Assembly (NCBI GenBank): GCA_905233385.1
Contig: CAJOEH010000012.1
Location: forward strand, 1 to 64,000
Direction of reading: 5' to 3'
DNA length: 64,000 bases
Origin: an uncultured Oscillospiraceae bacterium
GTDB lineage: Bacteria; Bacillota; Clostridia; Oscillospirales; Oscillospiraceae
Shown here piece by piece: positions 24,189-33,454 of the stretch. How positions within the stretch are numbered: position 1 is the stretch's first letter; every line of letters starts with the position of its first letter. The notes under the pieces were generated by a model. It was not told where the DNA came from. It did no database searches and worked only from the letters and a program-made list of their open reading frames with translations. The position numbers were made by a program, and so were the translations under genes.

Positions 24189-24683
24189 ATGGCACTGAGA
24201 AAGATCCTGACCTTCGAGGACAGAGCGCTGCACATGACCTGCCGCCCGGTCACGAAATTCGACGAAAAACTGCACACCCTGCTGGATGATATGGCGGAAA
24301 CGCTGACCGACGCGAACGGCGCCGGTCTGGCGGCTCCGCAGGTCGGCATCCTGCGCCGTATTTTCATCATGGACACCGGCGACAGCATCGTCGAGTTCAT
24401 CAACCCCGAAATCTTAGAGACCAAAGGGGAGCAGGACGGCATGGAAGGCTGTCTCAGCCTGCCGGGCGATTTCTGGATGGTCAAGCGTCCGAACTACGTC
24501 AAGGCGAAGGCGCAGGATCGCAACGGCAACTGGTTCGAGTTCGAGGGCGAGGAGCTGATGGCGCGCTGTATCTGCCACGAAACGGATCATCTGAACGGCC
24601 ACGTCTACACAGAGATTGCCTATCGCAAGCTCAGCGACGAGGAGATCGAGGAAATGATCGCTTCAAAGCAGGAGGAAGCATGA
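24189..24683 (+). CDS. def: Peptide deformylase
   Basis: It removes the formyl group from new proteins, using a metal ion. All three motifs are present in the 164 residues: GAGLAAPQVG (motif 1), EGCLSLPG (motif 2, metal-binding Cys) and CHETDHLNG (motif 3, HExxH). The ATG at 24189 has taggagta upstream. It overlaps fmt by four bases, coupling removal and addition of the formyl group. Confidence 0.96.
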   Translation: MALRKILTFEDRALHMTCRPVTKFDEKLHTLLDDMAETLTDANGAGLAAPQVGILRRIFIMDTGDSIVEFINPEILETKGEQDGMEGCLSLPGDFWMVKRPNYVKAKAQDRNGNWFEFEGEELMARCICHETDHLNGHVYTEIAYRKLSDEEIEEMIASKQEEA

Positions 24684-25597
24684 GGATTATCTTCATGGGC
24701 ACGCCGGATATCGCGGCGACCTGCCTGCGCCGTCTGATCGCGGAACGATTCGAGATCGTCGGCGTCTATACAAAGCCGGATAAGCCGAAAAACCGCGGCA
24801 TGAAGCTGGAGACGTCCGACGTCAAGAAGGTCGCTCTGGAGGAGGGCCTGCCCGTCTTCCAGCCGACGACCTTCAAGGACGACATGGTCGTCGAGGAGCT
24901 TCGCGCCCTGCGGCCGGATGTGATCGCCGTCGTCGCCTACGGGAAGATCCTGCCGCAGCGGGTGCTGGACGTCGCGCGCCTTGCCTGCGTGAATATCCAC
25001 GCGAGCGTCCTGCCGGAGCTCCGCGGGTCGGGACCCGTCCAGTGGGCAATCCTGAACGGCATGGACGAGACCGGCGTGACCGCGATGTTCATGTCGGCGG
25101 AAATGGACGCCGGCGACATCATCGAAATACGAAAAACGCCGATCGAGCCCTACGAAAACGCGCAGAGTCTGCTGGACCGGCTGGCGCAGATCGGCAGCGA
25201 ACTGCTGTGCGACACCCTGCGCTCCATCGAAGCCGGAAAGGCGACGAGAACGCCGCAGGAACATGACAAGGCGACCTTTGCGCCGATGCTGACGAAAGAC
25301 CTCTGCCCGATCGACTGGACGAAGCCGAGCCGTCAGATCATCGACCACGTCCGCGGGCTGGACCCGTGGCCGGTCGCCACGACGGAGCTATCCGGCACGA
25401 GATTCAAGATCTACGAAGTGCGACCTGCCGAAAAGAAGACGGAGCAAGCGCCCGGCACGATCCTCGGCCTGACGAAACAGGGACTGGAGATCGCGGTCGG
25501 CGGCGGCGACGTTCTGACGATCACCGTCTTACAGGCCGACGGCGGCAAGCGCATGGCTGCCCCGGACTATTTCCGCGGGCATCCGCTCGCGCTCTGA
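24680..25597 (+). CDS. fmt: Methionyl-tRNA formyltransferase
   Basis: It formylates initiator Met-tRNA using 10-formyl-THF. The 305 residues show MRIIFMGTPDIAA, the catalytic NIHASVLPELRGSGPVQ segment (Asn/His), MDAGDI in the folate site, and the C-terminal tRNA-binding OB-like domain (LDPWPVATTEL onwards). It starts inside the def stop and is followed 7 bases later by rsmB. Confidence 0.96.
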   Translation: MRIIFMGTPDIAATCLRRLIAERFEIVGVYTKPDKPKNRGMKLETSDVKKVALEEGLPVFQPTTFKDDMVVEELRALRPDVIAVVAYGKILPQRVLDVARLACVNIHASVLPELRGSGPVQWAILNGMDETGVTAMFMSAEMDAGDIIEIRKTPIEPYENAQSLLDRLAQIGSELLCDTLRSIEAGKATRTPQEHDKATFAPMLTKDLCPIDWTKPSRQIIDHVRGLDPWPVATTELSGTRFKIYEVRPAEKKTEQAPGTILGLTKQGLEIAVGGGDVLTITVLQADGGKRMAAPDYFRGHPLAL

Positions 25598-25604
25598 GAC
25601 GGCG

Positions 25605-26891
25605 ATGACGGCGAGAGACGCCGCGCTGAAGGCTCTGATCGCCTGCCGCAAGGGCGGCGCATGGTCGGACGGCGCGCTGAAAGAACTGCTGTCGGGCATG
25701 GACCGCAGAGACGCCGCGCTCGCGAGCAGACTTTGCTACGGAGTATTGCAGAATCGGATGCTTCTCGACTTCTGGATCGCCGCGTTCGCGAAGGGGAAGC
25801 TCCAGCCGGTCGTGCAGGATATCCTGCGCCTTGCGGTCTATCAGCTGCGATTCACGGATAAGATCCCCGCGTCCGCCGCGGTCAATGAGGCGGTGGAGCA
25901 GGCCAAGCGGCTTGCCAATCCCGCCGCAGCGCGGCTCGTGAACGGCGTACTTCGCAAAATGCTCCGCTCGGAACTTCCGACGCCGGAGGATATTGCGACG
26001 AAATACAGCCATCCGCAGGAGCTGGTCTCGCTTCTGGAAGCGCAGTTCGGCGCGGAGAAGACGGAGCTGCTTTTGCAGAGTCACAACGCCGCGCCGCAGA
26101 CCGTCCTGCAGGTCAATACCCTGATCGCCGACGCGCGGCAGGTGCTGGACGAATTGGAGCGGAGCGGCGCGAACGCGCAGCCGCATCCGTGGCTGGAGAA
26201 CTGCGTCACCGTCAGCGGCACGGGCGATCTGGAGCACATGGAAGCCTATAAAAACGGCTGGTTTTACGTGCAGGACGCCGCCGCAAGGCTGGCGGTCGAA
26301 GCCGCCGGACTGCAACCGGGCATGCAGGCGCTCGACTGCTGCGCCGCGCCCGGCGGAAAGAGCTTCGCCGCGGCGATCGCAATGGGCAACGCGGGCAGAC
26401 TGTACTCCTGCGATATCCACCCGCATAAACTGAAGCTGATCGAAAACGGCGCGAGCCGTCTGCATATTTCGATAATCAACACGCGATTGCAGGACGCTTC
26501 TCAGCCCGTCAAAGAGTGGGAAAACCAAATGGACGCGGTGCTGGCGGACGTGCCCTGTTCCGGCCTCGGTGTGATCCGCAAGAAGCCGGATATCCGCTAT
26601 AAGGATTTGACGCAGACCGAACGGCTGCCGTCGCTGCAAGCCGCGATCCTGTCGCGGCAGGCGTCCTACGTCAAACCGGGCGGCGTGCTCGTCTACAGCA
26701 CCTGCACGATCGTGCGGCGCGAAAACGAGGAAGTCTGCGAGCGATTCTTAGCGGACAACCCCGATTTCAGTACCGAAATCGTGCGTTTTCCGCCCGCTTC
26801 CGGTATCCCGGACGCGGCGATGACGACCCTGCTGCCGTGCGATCACGGCACGGACGGCTTCTTTATCTGCAAATTCAGGAGGAAGGCTTGA
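25605..26891 (+). CDS. rsmB: 16S rRNA (cytosine-967-C5) methyltransferase
   Basis: The 428 residues comprise an N-terminal NusB-like RNA-binding domain (ARDAALKALIACRKGGAWSD..., LRLAVYQLRFTDKIPASAAVNEAV) and a C-terminal SAM methyltransferase with CCAAPGGKSF, LADVPCSGLGVIRKKPD (first catalytic Cys) and VYSTCTI (second Cys). It methylates C967 of 16S rRNA. The stop overlaps the rlmN start codon (TTGA, 26888-26891). Confidence 0.95.
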   Translation: MTARDAALKALIACRKGGAWSDGALKELLSGMDRRDAALASRLCYGVLQNRMLLDFWIAAFAKGKLQPVVQDILRLAVYQLRFTDKIPASAAVNEAVEQAKRLANPAAARLVNGVLRKMLRSELPTPEDIATKYSHPQELVSLLEAQFGAEKTELLLQSHNAAPQTVLQVNTLIADARQVLDELERSGANAQPHPWLENCVTVSGTGDLEHMEAYKNGWFYVQDAAARLAVEAAGLQPGMQALDCCAAPGGKSFAAAIAMGNAGRLYSCDIHPHKLKLIENGASRLHISIINTRLQDASQPVKEWENQMDAVLADVPCSGLGVIRKKPDIRYKDLTQTERLPSLQAAILSRQASYVKPGGVLVYSTCTIVRRENEEVCERFLADNPDFSTEIVRFPPASGIPDAAMTTLLPCDHGTDGFFICKFRRKA

Positions 26892-27931
26892 AGGACATCA
26901 AATCCATGACGCTTGCCGAACTGACGGAGGACTTTTCCGCCCTCGGCGAGCCGAAGTACCGCGCCGGACAGGTATATTCCTGGCTGCACCGCGGCGCACG
27001 GAGCTTCGACGAAATGACGAATCTGTCCAAGGCGCTGCGCGAAAAGCTGGCGGAACGGTACGAGCTGCATTATCCGACCGTCGCGCGCTGCCTGCGCTCG
27101 CAGAAAGACGGAACGATCAAGTATCTGTGGCGTCTGAAAGACGGGAACTGCGTGGAAAGCGTGCTGATGCAGTATCATCACGGCAACACGGTCTGCATCT
27201 CCTCGGAGGTCGGCTGCCCGATGGGCTGCGCCTTCTGCGCGTCGACCCTCGGCGGACTGGTCCGCCGCCTGACGCCGTCGGAAATGCTCGATCAGGTGCT
27301 GTTCACGCAGATCGATTCCGGTCTGCCGATCTCCAACATCGTTTTGATGGGCATCGGCGAGCCGCTGGACAATTACGATACCGTCCTGCGCTTTCTGGAG
27401 TTGGTCAATTCGCCGGAGGGCATGAACATCGGGATGCGCCATATCAGCCTTTCGACCTGCGGCATTGTCGACAAGATCGACCGGCTGGCGCAGGAAAACC
27501 TCCAGCTGACGCTGTCGGTATCCCTGCACGCGCCGACGGACGAGATCCGCTCGAAGCTTATGCCGATCAACCGCAGATACGACGTCGACACCCTGCTTGC
27601 CGCCTGCAAACGCTATTTTGAAACGACCGGCAGAAGAATCTCGTTTGAATACGCGATGATCCGCGGCGTGAACGATACGCCTCAAATCGCGGAGATCCTG
27701 ATCCGCAAGCTGCGCGGGATCGCCGCGCACGTCAATCTGATTCCGCTCAACGACGTAGCGGAAAGCCCGCTCAAGCCGAGCGAGCCGGAAACCGTCCGCG
27801 CATTTCAGGCAAAACTGGAAAACAGCGGTATTCCGGCGACGGTAAGAAGAACGCTGGGCAGCGACATTAGCGCTTCGTGCGGTCAGCTGCGCAGAAATTA
27901 CGAACGCGACAACACACCGGGAGAGGAGTGA
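26888..27931 (+). CDS. rlmN: Dual-specificity 23S/tRNA adenine-C2 methyltransferase RlmN
   Basis: This radical SAM enzyme methylates C2 of A2503 in 23S rRNA and A37 of tRNAs. The 347 residues contain the [4Fe-4S] motif CPMGCAFC, the GIGEPLDN segment, the CGI and SLHAP strands and the C-terminal Cys in ISASCGQL that forms the methyl-carrier pair with an upstream Cys. I choose the TTG at 26888 because aggagg lies 5 bases upstream; it gives KDIKSMTLAEL. An upstream in-frame start would run far into rsmB. Confidence 0.94.
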   Translation: MKDIKSMTLAELTEDFSALGEPKYRAGQVYSWLHRGARSFDEMTNLSKALREKLAERYELHYPTVARCLRSQKDGTIKYLWRLKDGNCVESVLMQYHHGNTVCISSEVGCPMGCAFCASTLGGLVRRLTPSEMLDQVLFTQIDSGLPISNIVLMGIGEPLDNYDTVLRFLELVNSPEGMNIGMRHISLSTCGIVDKIDRLAQENLQLTLSVSLHAPTDEIRSKLMPINRRYDVDTLLAACKRYFETTGRRISFEYAMIRGVNDTPQIAEILIRKLRGIAAHVNLIPLNDVAESPLKPSEPETVRAFQAKLENSGIPATVRRTLGSDISASCGQLRRNYERDNTPGEE

Positions 27932-27936
27932 AGCCC

Positions 27937-28671
27937 ATGGATGTTTGGGGACTGACGGATCCGGGAAAAGTCAGAAAACAGAATCAGGACGCTTTCCATA
28001 TCGAACGCCTGCGCGACGACAGTCTGCTGGCGGTCGTGTGCGACGGTATGGGCGGCGCGAAGGCCGGCAACGTCGCCAGCCGCCTTGCGGCGGACGTCTT
28101 CACGGAGGAGATCAAGCGAACCTTCTCGCCGGACAAAACGCCGGAGGAGAGCGAGCGTCTGCTGCGCACTGCGGCGAAGCTTGCGAACATCTCCGTTTTC
28201 GAGCATTCGCAGCTCAGCGAGGAGTTCTCCGGCATGGGCACGACGCTGGTTGCCTGCCTGATCTATCCGCGGGCGATCCTCGTCGTCAACGTCGGCGACA
28301 GCCGGGCCTATCACTTCAGCGCAGACGGCGTGGCGTGCATCACGATCGATCACAGCGTGGTCGAGATGATGGTGCGGCGCGGCGAGCTGACGCCGGAACA
28401 GGCAAAGACCCACCCCAGTAAAAACCTGATCACCCGCGCAGTCGGCACGGGATCGCAGGTCGAGGCGGACGTCTTCCGCGTCAAAGCGGAGAAGGGCGAC
28501 AGCATTCTGCTTTGCTCGGACGGACTGTCCAACCTGATGGCTGACCAGGAAATGCTGTTTGAAGTCGTCCACGGCGCGAAAAAGGACGATTGCTGCCAGC
28601 GGCTCCTGGAGATCGCGAAGGATCGCGGCGCGCCGGATAACGTCACCGCGGTGCTCATCAGCCTGACTTGA
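27937..28671 (+). CDS. prpC: PP2C-type Ser/Thr phosphatase PrpC
   Basis: It removes phosphate from targets of the neighbouring PASTA kinase. The 244 residues start MDVWGLTDPGKVRKQNQD and contain CDGMGGAKAGN (metal-binding Asp/Gly), GTTLVACLI, VNVGDSRAY, HPSKNLITRAVG, LCSDGLSNLM and the final GAPDNVTAVLI, all standard bacterial PP2C motifs. The ATG at 27937 has a gagagga ribosome site. It lies 5 bases after rlmN and 13 before prkC. Confidence 0.96.
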   Translation: MDVWGLTDPGKVRKQNQDAFHIERLRDDSLLAVVCDGMGGAKAGNVASRLAADVFTEEIKRTFSPDKTPEESERLLRTAAKLANISVFEHSQLSEEFSGMGTTLVACLIYPRAILVVNVGDSRAYHFSADGVACITIDHSVVEMMVRRGELTPEQAKTHPSKNLITRAVGTGSQVEADVFRVKAEKGDSILLCSDGLSNLMADQEMLFEVVHGAKKDDCCQRLLEIAKDRGAPDNVTAVLISLT

Positions 28672-28684
28672 GGAGGGAACTGCT

Positions 28685-30751
28685 ATGGAGAATTATATCG
28701 GTAGATTGCTCGACAATCGCTATGAGATCTTGGAAGTCATCGGCACAGGCGGCATGGCGGTCGTGTACCGCGCGCTGGATCACCGGCTGAACCGCGCCGT
28801 TGCCGTAAAGATATTAAAAGATGAGTTTTCGAGGAACGAGGAGTTCCGCCGCAGGTTCCACGCGGAATCGCAGGCGGTCGCTATGCTGTCGCACCCGAAC
28901 ATCGTCAGCGTGTACGACGTCTCCCATTCGGAAAACGCGGATTATATCGTCATGGAGCTGATCGAGGGCATTTCCCTCAAGCAGTACCTGGAGAAGAAGG
29001 GGAACCTCAACTGGCGCGAGACCCTGCATTTTTCCATGCAGATCGCCAAGGCGCTGGAACACGCGCACAGCCGCGGCATCGTGCACCGTGACATCAAGCC
29101 GCACAATATCATGATCCTCAAGGACGGCAGCATCAAGGTCGCTGACTTCGGCATCGCGCGCGTCGGCTCGGCGAAGAACACACTGACCCGCGAAGCGCTC
29201 GGCTCCGTGCATTATATCTCGCCGGAGCAGGCGAAGGGTGCCCGCGTGGATAACCGCTCCGACCTGTATTCCCTCGGCGTCGTGATGTACGAAATGCTCA
29301 CCGGCCGCACGCCCTATGACGGCGAGACGCCGGTCTCGGTCGCCATCCAGCACATCAACGGCGGCGCGCGCCGCCCGAGCGAGCTTGCCGCCGGCGTGCC
29401 GCTCGGCCTGGAGTACATCACCATGCGCGCCATGAATTCCAATCTGGAGAAACGCTACGCCTCCGCGGCGGATATGCTGCACGATATGGAGGAGTTCCGC
29501 AAGAATCCGTCCCTGACCTTTATGAACCCGGTCGCCGACGGCGCGACGACGGTCGTGCCGAAAACGCCCGCTACTGTGCGCAGCGGCGGCATGACGCGCT
29601 CCGAAGCGGAGCGTTACGCGGCGGCGAGAGCCGGAAAAACGGGCGACGGCAGGACCGTGGAAGAGCGCCGCGCGGAACGCGCGCGCCGCGAAGCGGAACG
29701 GGCCGCGGAACGAAAGAAAAAGATGATCATCATCGGCGTTCTCGCGGGCGCGGTGGCGGTCGCGCTGATCGCAATCCTGCTCATCGTGCTGCTGCCCGGC
29801 GGCGGCGACGCTGAGACGGAGGAAACGACATCCACCGAGGAAGTCGGCGAGGTCCGCGTGGACAATTTCATCGGTATGCCGCTGGACAGCATCGACCCGG
29901 ATGATTATCCCGACCTGAAAATTGACCTGCGCGACGTCAAGGAGGCCTACAGCGACGAGTTTGAGGAAGGCTACGTCATGGATCAGACGCCCAAAGCCGG
30001 CGACATGGTCCGCAAGGGCCGCAAGGTGACGCTGACCGTCAGCAAGGGCAAGGAAGAGATCAAGATGCCCGATCTGATCGATATGACAGAAGCGACCGCC
30101 ATGAGCACGCTGCAGGAGCTCAATCTCGGCCTGAAGATCACGATGAAGGACGAGAGCAGCAAGGAGATCCGGCAGGGCAATATCGTCCGCACGGAACCGA
30201 AGGCGGATGAAAAGCTGGAAAAAGGACAGGAGGTCATCCTCTACGTCAGCCTCGGCGAGAACAAGATGCCGAACCTCAAGGGCGATACGGAAGCCAATGC
30301 CCGCGCAAGACTGAACGCGCTGAAGATCGGCGTGAAGATCGAAGTCCTCTACGACACCAACGACGAGTACGAGAAAGACAGAGTCTATCGGACGGATCCC
30401 GAAGCGGGCGAACAGCTTATGCCGAACGACACGGTGTTCCTGTACGTCAGCAAGGGGAGCGGCAAAGTCCTCGTCCCGAACGTGATGCACCAGAGCAGAG
30501 ACTACGCGGAGAAAGCGCTGGCGGAAGCCAAGCTCGAAGTGATCATCAACGAGGTCTACGACGATGAAGTGCCGCTGGGCTACGTCATCAGTCAGAGCGT
30601 GCTTCCGGGAACGGAAGTAAAGGAAGGCACGCAGATCGTGATCGATATCTCCAAGGGTCAGGATCCGAGCAAGACGGAGGCGACGGAGCCGCCGACCGAG
30701 CCGACAGAGCCGCCGACCGAGCCGACGGAAGAAGCGACGGAAGCGCCGTAG
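28685..30751 (+). CDS. prkC: PASTA-domain Ser/Thr protein kinase PrkC
   Basis: The membrane sensor kinase responds to muropeptides and beta-lactams. The 688 residues begin with a Hanks kinase domain: IGTGGMAVVYRA, AVKIL (catalytic Lys), HRDIKPHNIM, DFGIAR and GSVHYISPEQAKG. A basic juxtamembrane stretch follows, rich in Arg/Glu (near 310-340), then one membrane helix (IIIGVLAGAVAVALIAILLIVLL) and four extracellular PASTA repeats, the last near VPNVMHQSRDYAEKAL. A Thr/Glu/Pro-rich tail (repeated PTEPTEPP) ends the protein. It is coupled in order with prpC and rsgA, the standard kinase-phosphatase-GTPase group. Confidence 0.97.
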   Translation: MENYIGRLLDNRYEILEVIGTGGMAVVYRALDHRLNRAVAVKILKDEFSRNEEFRRRFHAESQAVAMLSHPNIVSVYDVSHSENADYIVMELIEGISLKQYLEKKGNLNWRETLHFSMQIAKALEHAHSRGIVHRDIKPHNIMILKDGSIKVADFGIARVGSAKNTLTREALGSVHYISPEQAKGARVDNRSDLYSLGVVMYEMLTGRTPYDGETPVSVAIQHINGGARRPSELAAGVPLGLEYITMRAMNSNLEKRYASAADMLHDMEEFRKNPSLTFMNPVADGATTVVPKTPATVRSGGMTRSEAERYAAARAGKTGDGRTVEERRAERARREAERAAERKKKMIIIGVLAGAVAVALIAILLIVLLPGGGDAETEETTSTEEVGEVRVDNFIGMPLDSIDPDDYPDLKIDLRDVKEAYSDEFEEGYVMDQTPKAGDMVRKGRKVTLTVSKGKEEIKMPDLIDMTEATAMSTLQELNLGLKITMKDESSKEIRQGNIVRTEPKADEKLEKGQEVILYVSLGENKMPNLKGDTEANARARLNALKIGVKIEVLYDTNDEYEKDRVYRTDPEAGEQLMPNDTVFLYVSKGSGKVLVPNVMHQSRDYAEKALAEAKLEVIINEVYDDEVPLGYVISQSVLPGTEVKEGTQIVIDISKGQDPSKTEATEPPTEPTEPPTEPTEEATEAP

Positions 30752-30754
30752 TCC

Positions 30755-31639
30755 ATGAAGCAGAACGGGAAAATCGTAAAAGCGCTCAGCGGCTTTTACT
30801 ACGTGCAGCTGCCGGACGGACGGCGGATCGAGTGCCGCGCGAGAGGGATCTTCCGCAAGGAACATATCACGCCGCTGGTCGGCGATGAGGTCACGTTCAC
30901 GATGGAAGGCGGCAAGGGTATGGTCGAAGAGATCCTGCCGCGCCGCAACAGCTTCGTGCGTCCGGCGGTCAGCAATCTGGACGCGCTGGTGATCCTGGCC
31001 TCGGAGGCGAATCCGGTGACGGATCCCTTCCTGATCGACCGCGTCGCGGCGATCGCGGGCGACCGCGGCGTCCCGGTGCTCCTGTGCGTCAACAAGGTCG
31101 ACCTGAACGATGCGGACACCCTGATCGGCATCTATCGCCGCGCGGGCTTCTCCGTGTTTCCGACCAGCGCGAAGACCGGCGAGGGCGTGGATCGGCTCTA
31201 CGACGCGATCCGCGGAAAGACCGTCGCCTTCACCGGCAACTCCGGCGTGGGCAAGAGCTGCATCCTCAACTGTCTCGGCCCGGACTTTGCCGTCAAGACC
31301 GGCGAGGTCTCGGAGAAACTCGGCAGAGGCCGCCATACGACGCGCCACGTGGAGCTCTACTGTCTGCCGGACGGCACCTGCGTGATTGACACGCCGGGCT
31401 TCGCCTCCTTCGACACCGACCAGATGGAGCCGATCCTGAAGGAAAACCTCCAATACGCGTTCCCGGACTTCGCGCCCTATCTCGGCGCCTGCCGCTACCA
31501 CGACTGCGCCCACATCCGCGAGCCGGACTGCGCGGTGCTCGCGGCCCTGCGGGACGGAAAGATCGAGCCGACGCGCCACGCGAGCTACGTCCGCCTCTAT
31601 GAGAGCGCGAAGGAGCTCAAGCTCTGGGAACTCAAATAA
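30755..31639 (+). CDS. rsgA: Small ribosomal subunit biogenesis GTPase RsgA
   Basis: This is a circularly permuted GTPase that matures the 30S subunit. The 294 residues have an OB domain first (GFYYVQLPDGRRIECRARG), then G4 NKVDLND before G1 GNSGVGKS and G3 DTPGF, and a C-terminal zinc knuckle (GACRYHDCAHIREPDC). It starts 4 bases after prkC. A terminator-like hairpin follows 9 bases after the stop and overlaps the ribosome site of the next tiny gene. Confidence 0.96.
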   Translation: MKQNGKIVKALSGFYYVQLPDGRRIECRARGIFRKEHITPLVGDEVTFTMEGGKGMVEEILPRRNSFVRPAVSNLDALVILASEANPVTDPFLIDRVAAIAGDRGVPVLLCVNKVDLNDADTLIGIYRRAGFSVFPTSAKTGEGVDRLYDAIRGKTVAFTGNSGVGKSCILNCLGPDFAVKTGEVSEKLGRGRHTTRHVELYCLPDGTCVIDTPGFASFDTDQMEPILKENLQYAFPDFAPYLGACRYHDCAHIREPDCAVLAALRDGKIEPTRHASYVRLYESAKELKLWELK

Positions 31640-31648
31640 ACAAGCATG

Positions 31649-31688
31649 AAAACCGCCTCCTGCACATAGGGTTGCAGGGGGCGGTTTT
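31649..31688 (+). terminator. Terminator-like hairpin of the prkC-rsgA operon that contains a ribosome site
   Basis: 31649-31664 pairs with 31673-31688 (aaaaccgcctcctgca with tgcagggggcggtttt, one G-U) around an 8-base loop; the U-run is only four bases and is followed at once by ATG. The 3' arm contains ggggg (31677-31681), the only ribosome site for the gene at 31689. The structure could end the operon, hide that ribosome site, or both. Confidence 0.65.
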
Positions 31689-31838
31689 ATGTGTAGAAGA
31701 AACGAACTGATCGGCTCCGCGCTGATGGCCTGCGGCGCGGGACTTCTGCTGTCGCTTGTGTTTACTTCGGAATTTGCCATGGCGCTGATCGGGATCGGCT
31801 TCCTGCTCGGCGGCCTGTTCTGCACGCGAAGACGATAA
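31689..31838 (+). CDS. Small 49-residue membrane protein of unknown function
   Basis: It starts MCRRNELIGSALMACGAGLL and has two short hydrophobic stretches (ALMACGAGLLLSLVF and ALIGIGFLLGGLFC) joined by TSEFAM, ending in a basic CTRRR. This is the layout of a tiny two-helix membrane protein. The ribosome site ggggg is 7 bases before the ATG but inside the preceding hairpin. I recall similar 'CRxNxLxG' small proteins in related Clostridia but know no function. Translation may depend on ribosomes or polymerase opening the hairpin. Confidence 0.6.
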   Translation: MCRRNELIGSALMACGAGLLLSLVFTSEFAMALIGIGFLLGGLFCTRRR

Positions 31839-31902
31839 TTCTTGTGATAAAGTTGTCCGGCGGCGCGTATATATTCCGTAGAACGAACAAGGAGTGAGGA
31901 CA

Positions 31903-33408
31903 ATGGAGCTTGTTTTTCAGGAGCAGAAGCTGGAGATCCTAAGCAGGATCCTGTGCGATACGGTCTCGCAGGAGCAGACAGCGGACGTGATCATCCCGGA
32001 CAGCATGTCCGACGCCGAGCGCGTCGCGGAGGCGTTCGGGACGCTGCTGGTCCGCGCGGAGGAGTGCGGCGAAGACAGCGCGGCAGTCTCCGGCACGGTG
32101 CAGGCGGGCGCTTTGCTTGTCTGCGAGGACGGGAGCGTGCAGCGGGTCGACGCGGAGATCCCATTTTCCGTGCGGCGGGACTATCCGAAGCAGACGGACG
32201 AGTGCATCATGCAGAGCCGCTGCATTCTGCGCAGCGTGGACGCACGGCTGCTCAATTCGAGGAAGGTACTGCTGCGCGTGTGCGTATCCTGCACGATATC
32301 CGTCTATGCGCCGAAGACCTTCACGAGCTACGATATCAGCGAGCCTGCGCCGAATTTGCAGTTGAAGCGCACCGTGCTGCCGCTGCGGACGCCCGCGCTG
32401 CTGGGGGAGAAGAGCTTTGCGGTCAACGAGGTGCTGGAACTGCCGAACGGCAGACCGGAGATCAGGCGATTGCTCAAGTGCCTGTACCGCACGCAGATCG
32501 AGGAGGAGCGCATGGTCGGCAACAAGGCGGTCTTCAAGGGCAATCTGACCGTCCACGCGCTCTATGAGGGCGACGATGAGGAACTGCACACCTATGAGTG
32601 GAGCGTGCCGTTCTCGCAGTACGCGGAGCTGGAGCGGGAACTGGACGAGGGCGACCTGCGGACGGAGCTTTCGCTGACGAGCGCGGAGGCGGAGCCGGAC
32701 AGCCAGTTCGGCTCGCGCAGACTGCTGGTCGGCGCAAATCTGCTCGCGCAGTGCACGGCCTTCTGCGTGCAGAACGTCAGCGTGATCGAGGACGCCTTCT
32801 GCACGGACGCGGACTTGACGCCGACGTGGGAAACGTGGAGCGTGACCGGCATCCTCGATCAACAGGAACTGCGGGAAACGGCGACCGCCGAGTGCGATCA
32901 GCAGGCGCAGCGGATCGTGGATTGCTGGTTCGCGCCTGACGAGGCGGTCATGCAGCGCGCGGAGGGCAGCATGCAGATCGAGCTGCCGATCACGTGCAGC
33001 GTGCTCTTTTACGATGCGGACGGAAAATTGCAGGGAAAAACCCTCCGGCCGGCGATCCGGACAGAAACGCTCCTTTCGGAAAACGCGCAGTGCTGCGTCA
33101 CGCAGGTGAGCGGCGGCGAGACGTTCTGCTCCGCGGGCAGCGGCGGGATCTCGCTGCGTGTGCCGGTCAAGGTCTGCGTCGACAGCTTCGCGGAGCATGA
33201 GATCCGCGCGGTGAGCGGCGGCGAGATCACCCGAACGGAGGAGACCGCGCCGCGCAGGCCTGCGGTCCTGCTTCGCCTGACGGATCAGGAGGAGAGCGTC
33301 TGGGAGATCGCGAAGAGCTGCCGCGCCAACCTGCAGCTCATCACCGCCGCTAACGACCTGAGCGGCGCCAGCGTCCCCGCGGGAACGCTGCTGCTGATCC
33401 CAATGTAA
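31903..33408 (+). CDS. SPOCS (DUF3794) and LysM domain protein, probably spore coat or cortex
   Basis: The 501-residue protein begins with an N-terminal module (MELVFQEQKLEILSRILCD) and carries two or more DUF3794/SPOCS beta-rich repeats (EIPFSVRRDYPKQTDECIM..., VGNKAVFKGNLTVHALY, and another near ELPITCSVLFYDADGKL). It ends in a LysM domain (ESVWEIAKSCRANLQLITAANDL...GTLLLIPM). Proteins with this pair are linked to spore envelope assembly in Clostridia. The ATG at 31903 follows aaggag by 8 bases. There is no signal peptide, as expected for mother-cell coat proteins. A strong terminator follows. Confidence 0.85.
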   Translation: MELVFQEQKLEILSRILCDTVSQEQTADVIIPDSMSDAERVAEAFGTLLVRAEECGEDSAAVSGTVQAGALLVCEDGSVQRVDAEIPFSVRRDYPKQTDECIMQSRCILRSVDARLLNSRKVLLRVCVSCTISVYAPKTFTSYDISEPAPNLQLKRTVLPLRTPALLGEKSFAVNEVLELPNGRPEIRRLLKCLYRTQIEEERMVGNKAVFKGNLTVHALYEGDDEELHTYEWSVPFSQYAELERELDEGDLRTELSLTSAEAEPDSQFGSRRLLVGANLLAQCTAFCVQNVSVIEDAFCTDADLTPTWETWSVTGILDQQELRETATAECDQQAQRIVDCWFAPDEAVMQRAEGSMQIELPITCSVLFYDADGKLQGKTLRPAIRTETLLSENAQCCVTQVSGGETFCSAGSGGISLRVPVKVCVDSFAEHEIRAVSGGEITRTEETAPRRPAVLLRLTDQEESVWEIAKSCRANLQLITAANDLSGASVPAGTLLLIPM

Positions 33409-33412
33409 AAAG

Positions 33413-33446
33413 CAGGGGAGATTCGTTTGGAATCTCTCCTGTTTTT
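33413..33446. terminator. Bidirectional terminator between the SPOCS gene and the lipoprotein gene
   Basis: 33413-33424 pairs with 33430-33441 (caggggagattc/gaatctctcctg, one G-U), with ttttt on the plus side and ctttttac on the minus side. It can end both convergent genes. Confidence 0.8.
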
Positions 33447-33454
33447 CGTGTGCT

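Noticed and set aside
31839-31902. A sporulation sigma promoter before the SPOCS-LysM gene
   Set aside because: There is a gtatatatt element but no convincing -35 for sigma E, F, G or K at the right spacing, so I do not annotate it.
28814-31903. A 1029-codon open frame on the minus strand opposite prkC-rsgA
   Set aside because: It is the antisense shadow of three clear genes with GC-rich third positions. It has no ribosome site and low-complexity Arg/His-rich translation.
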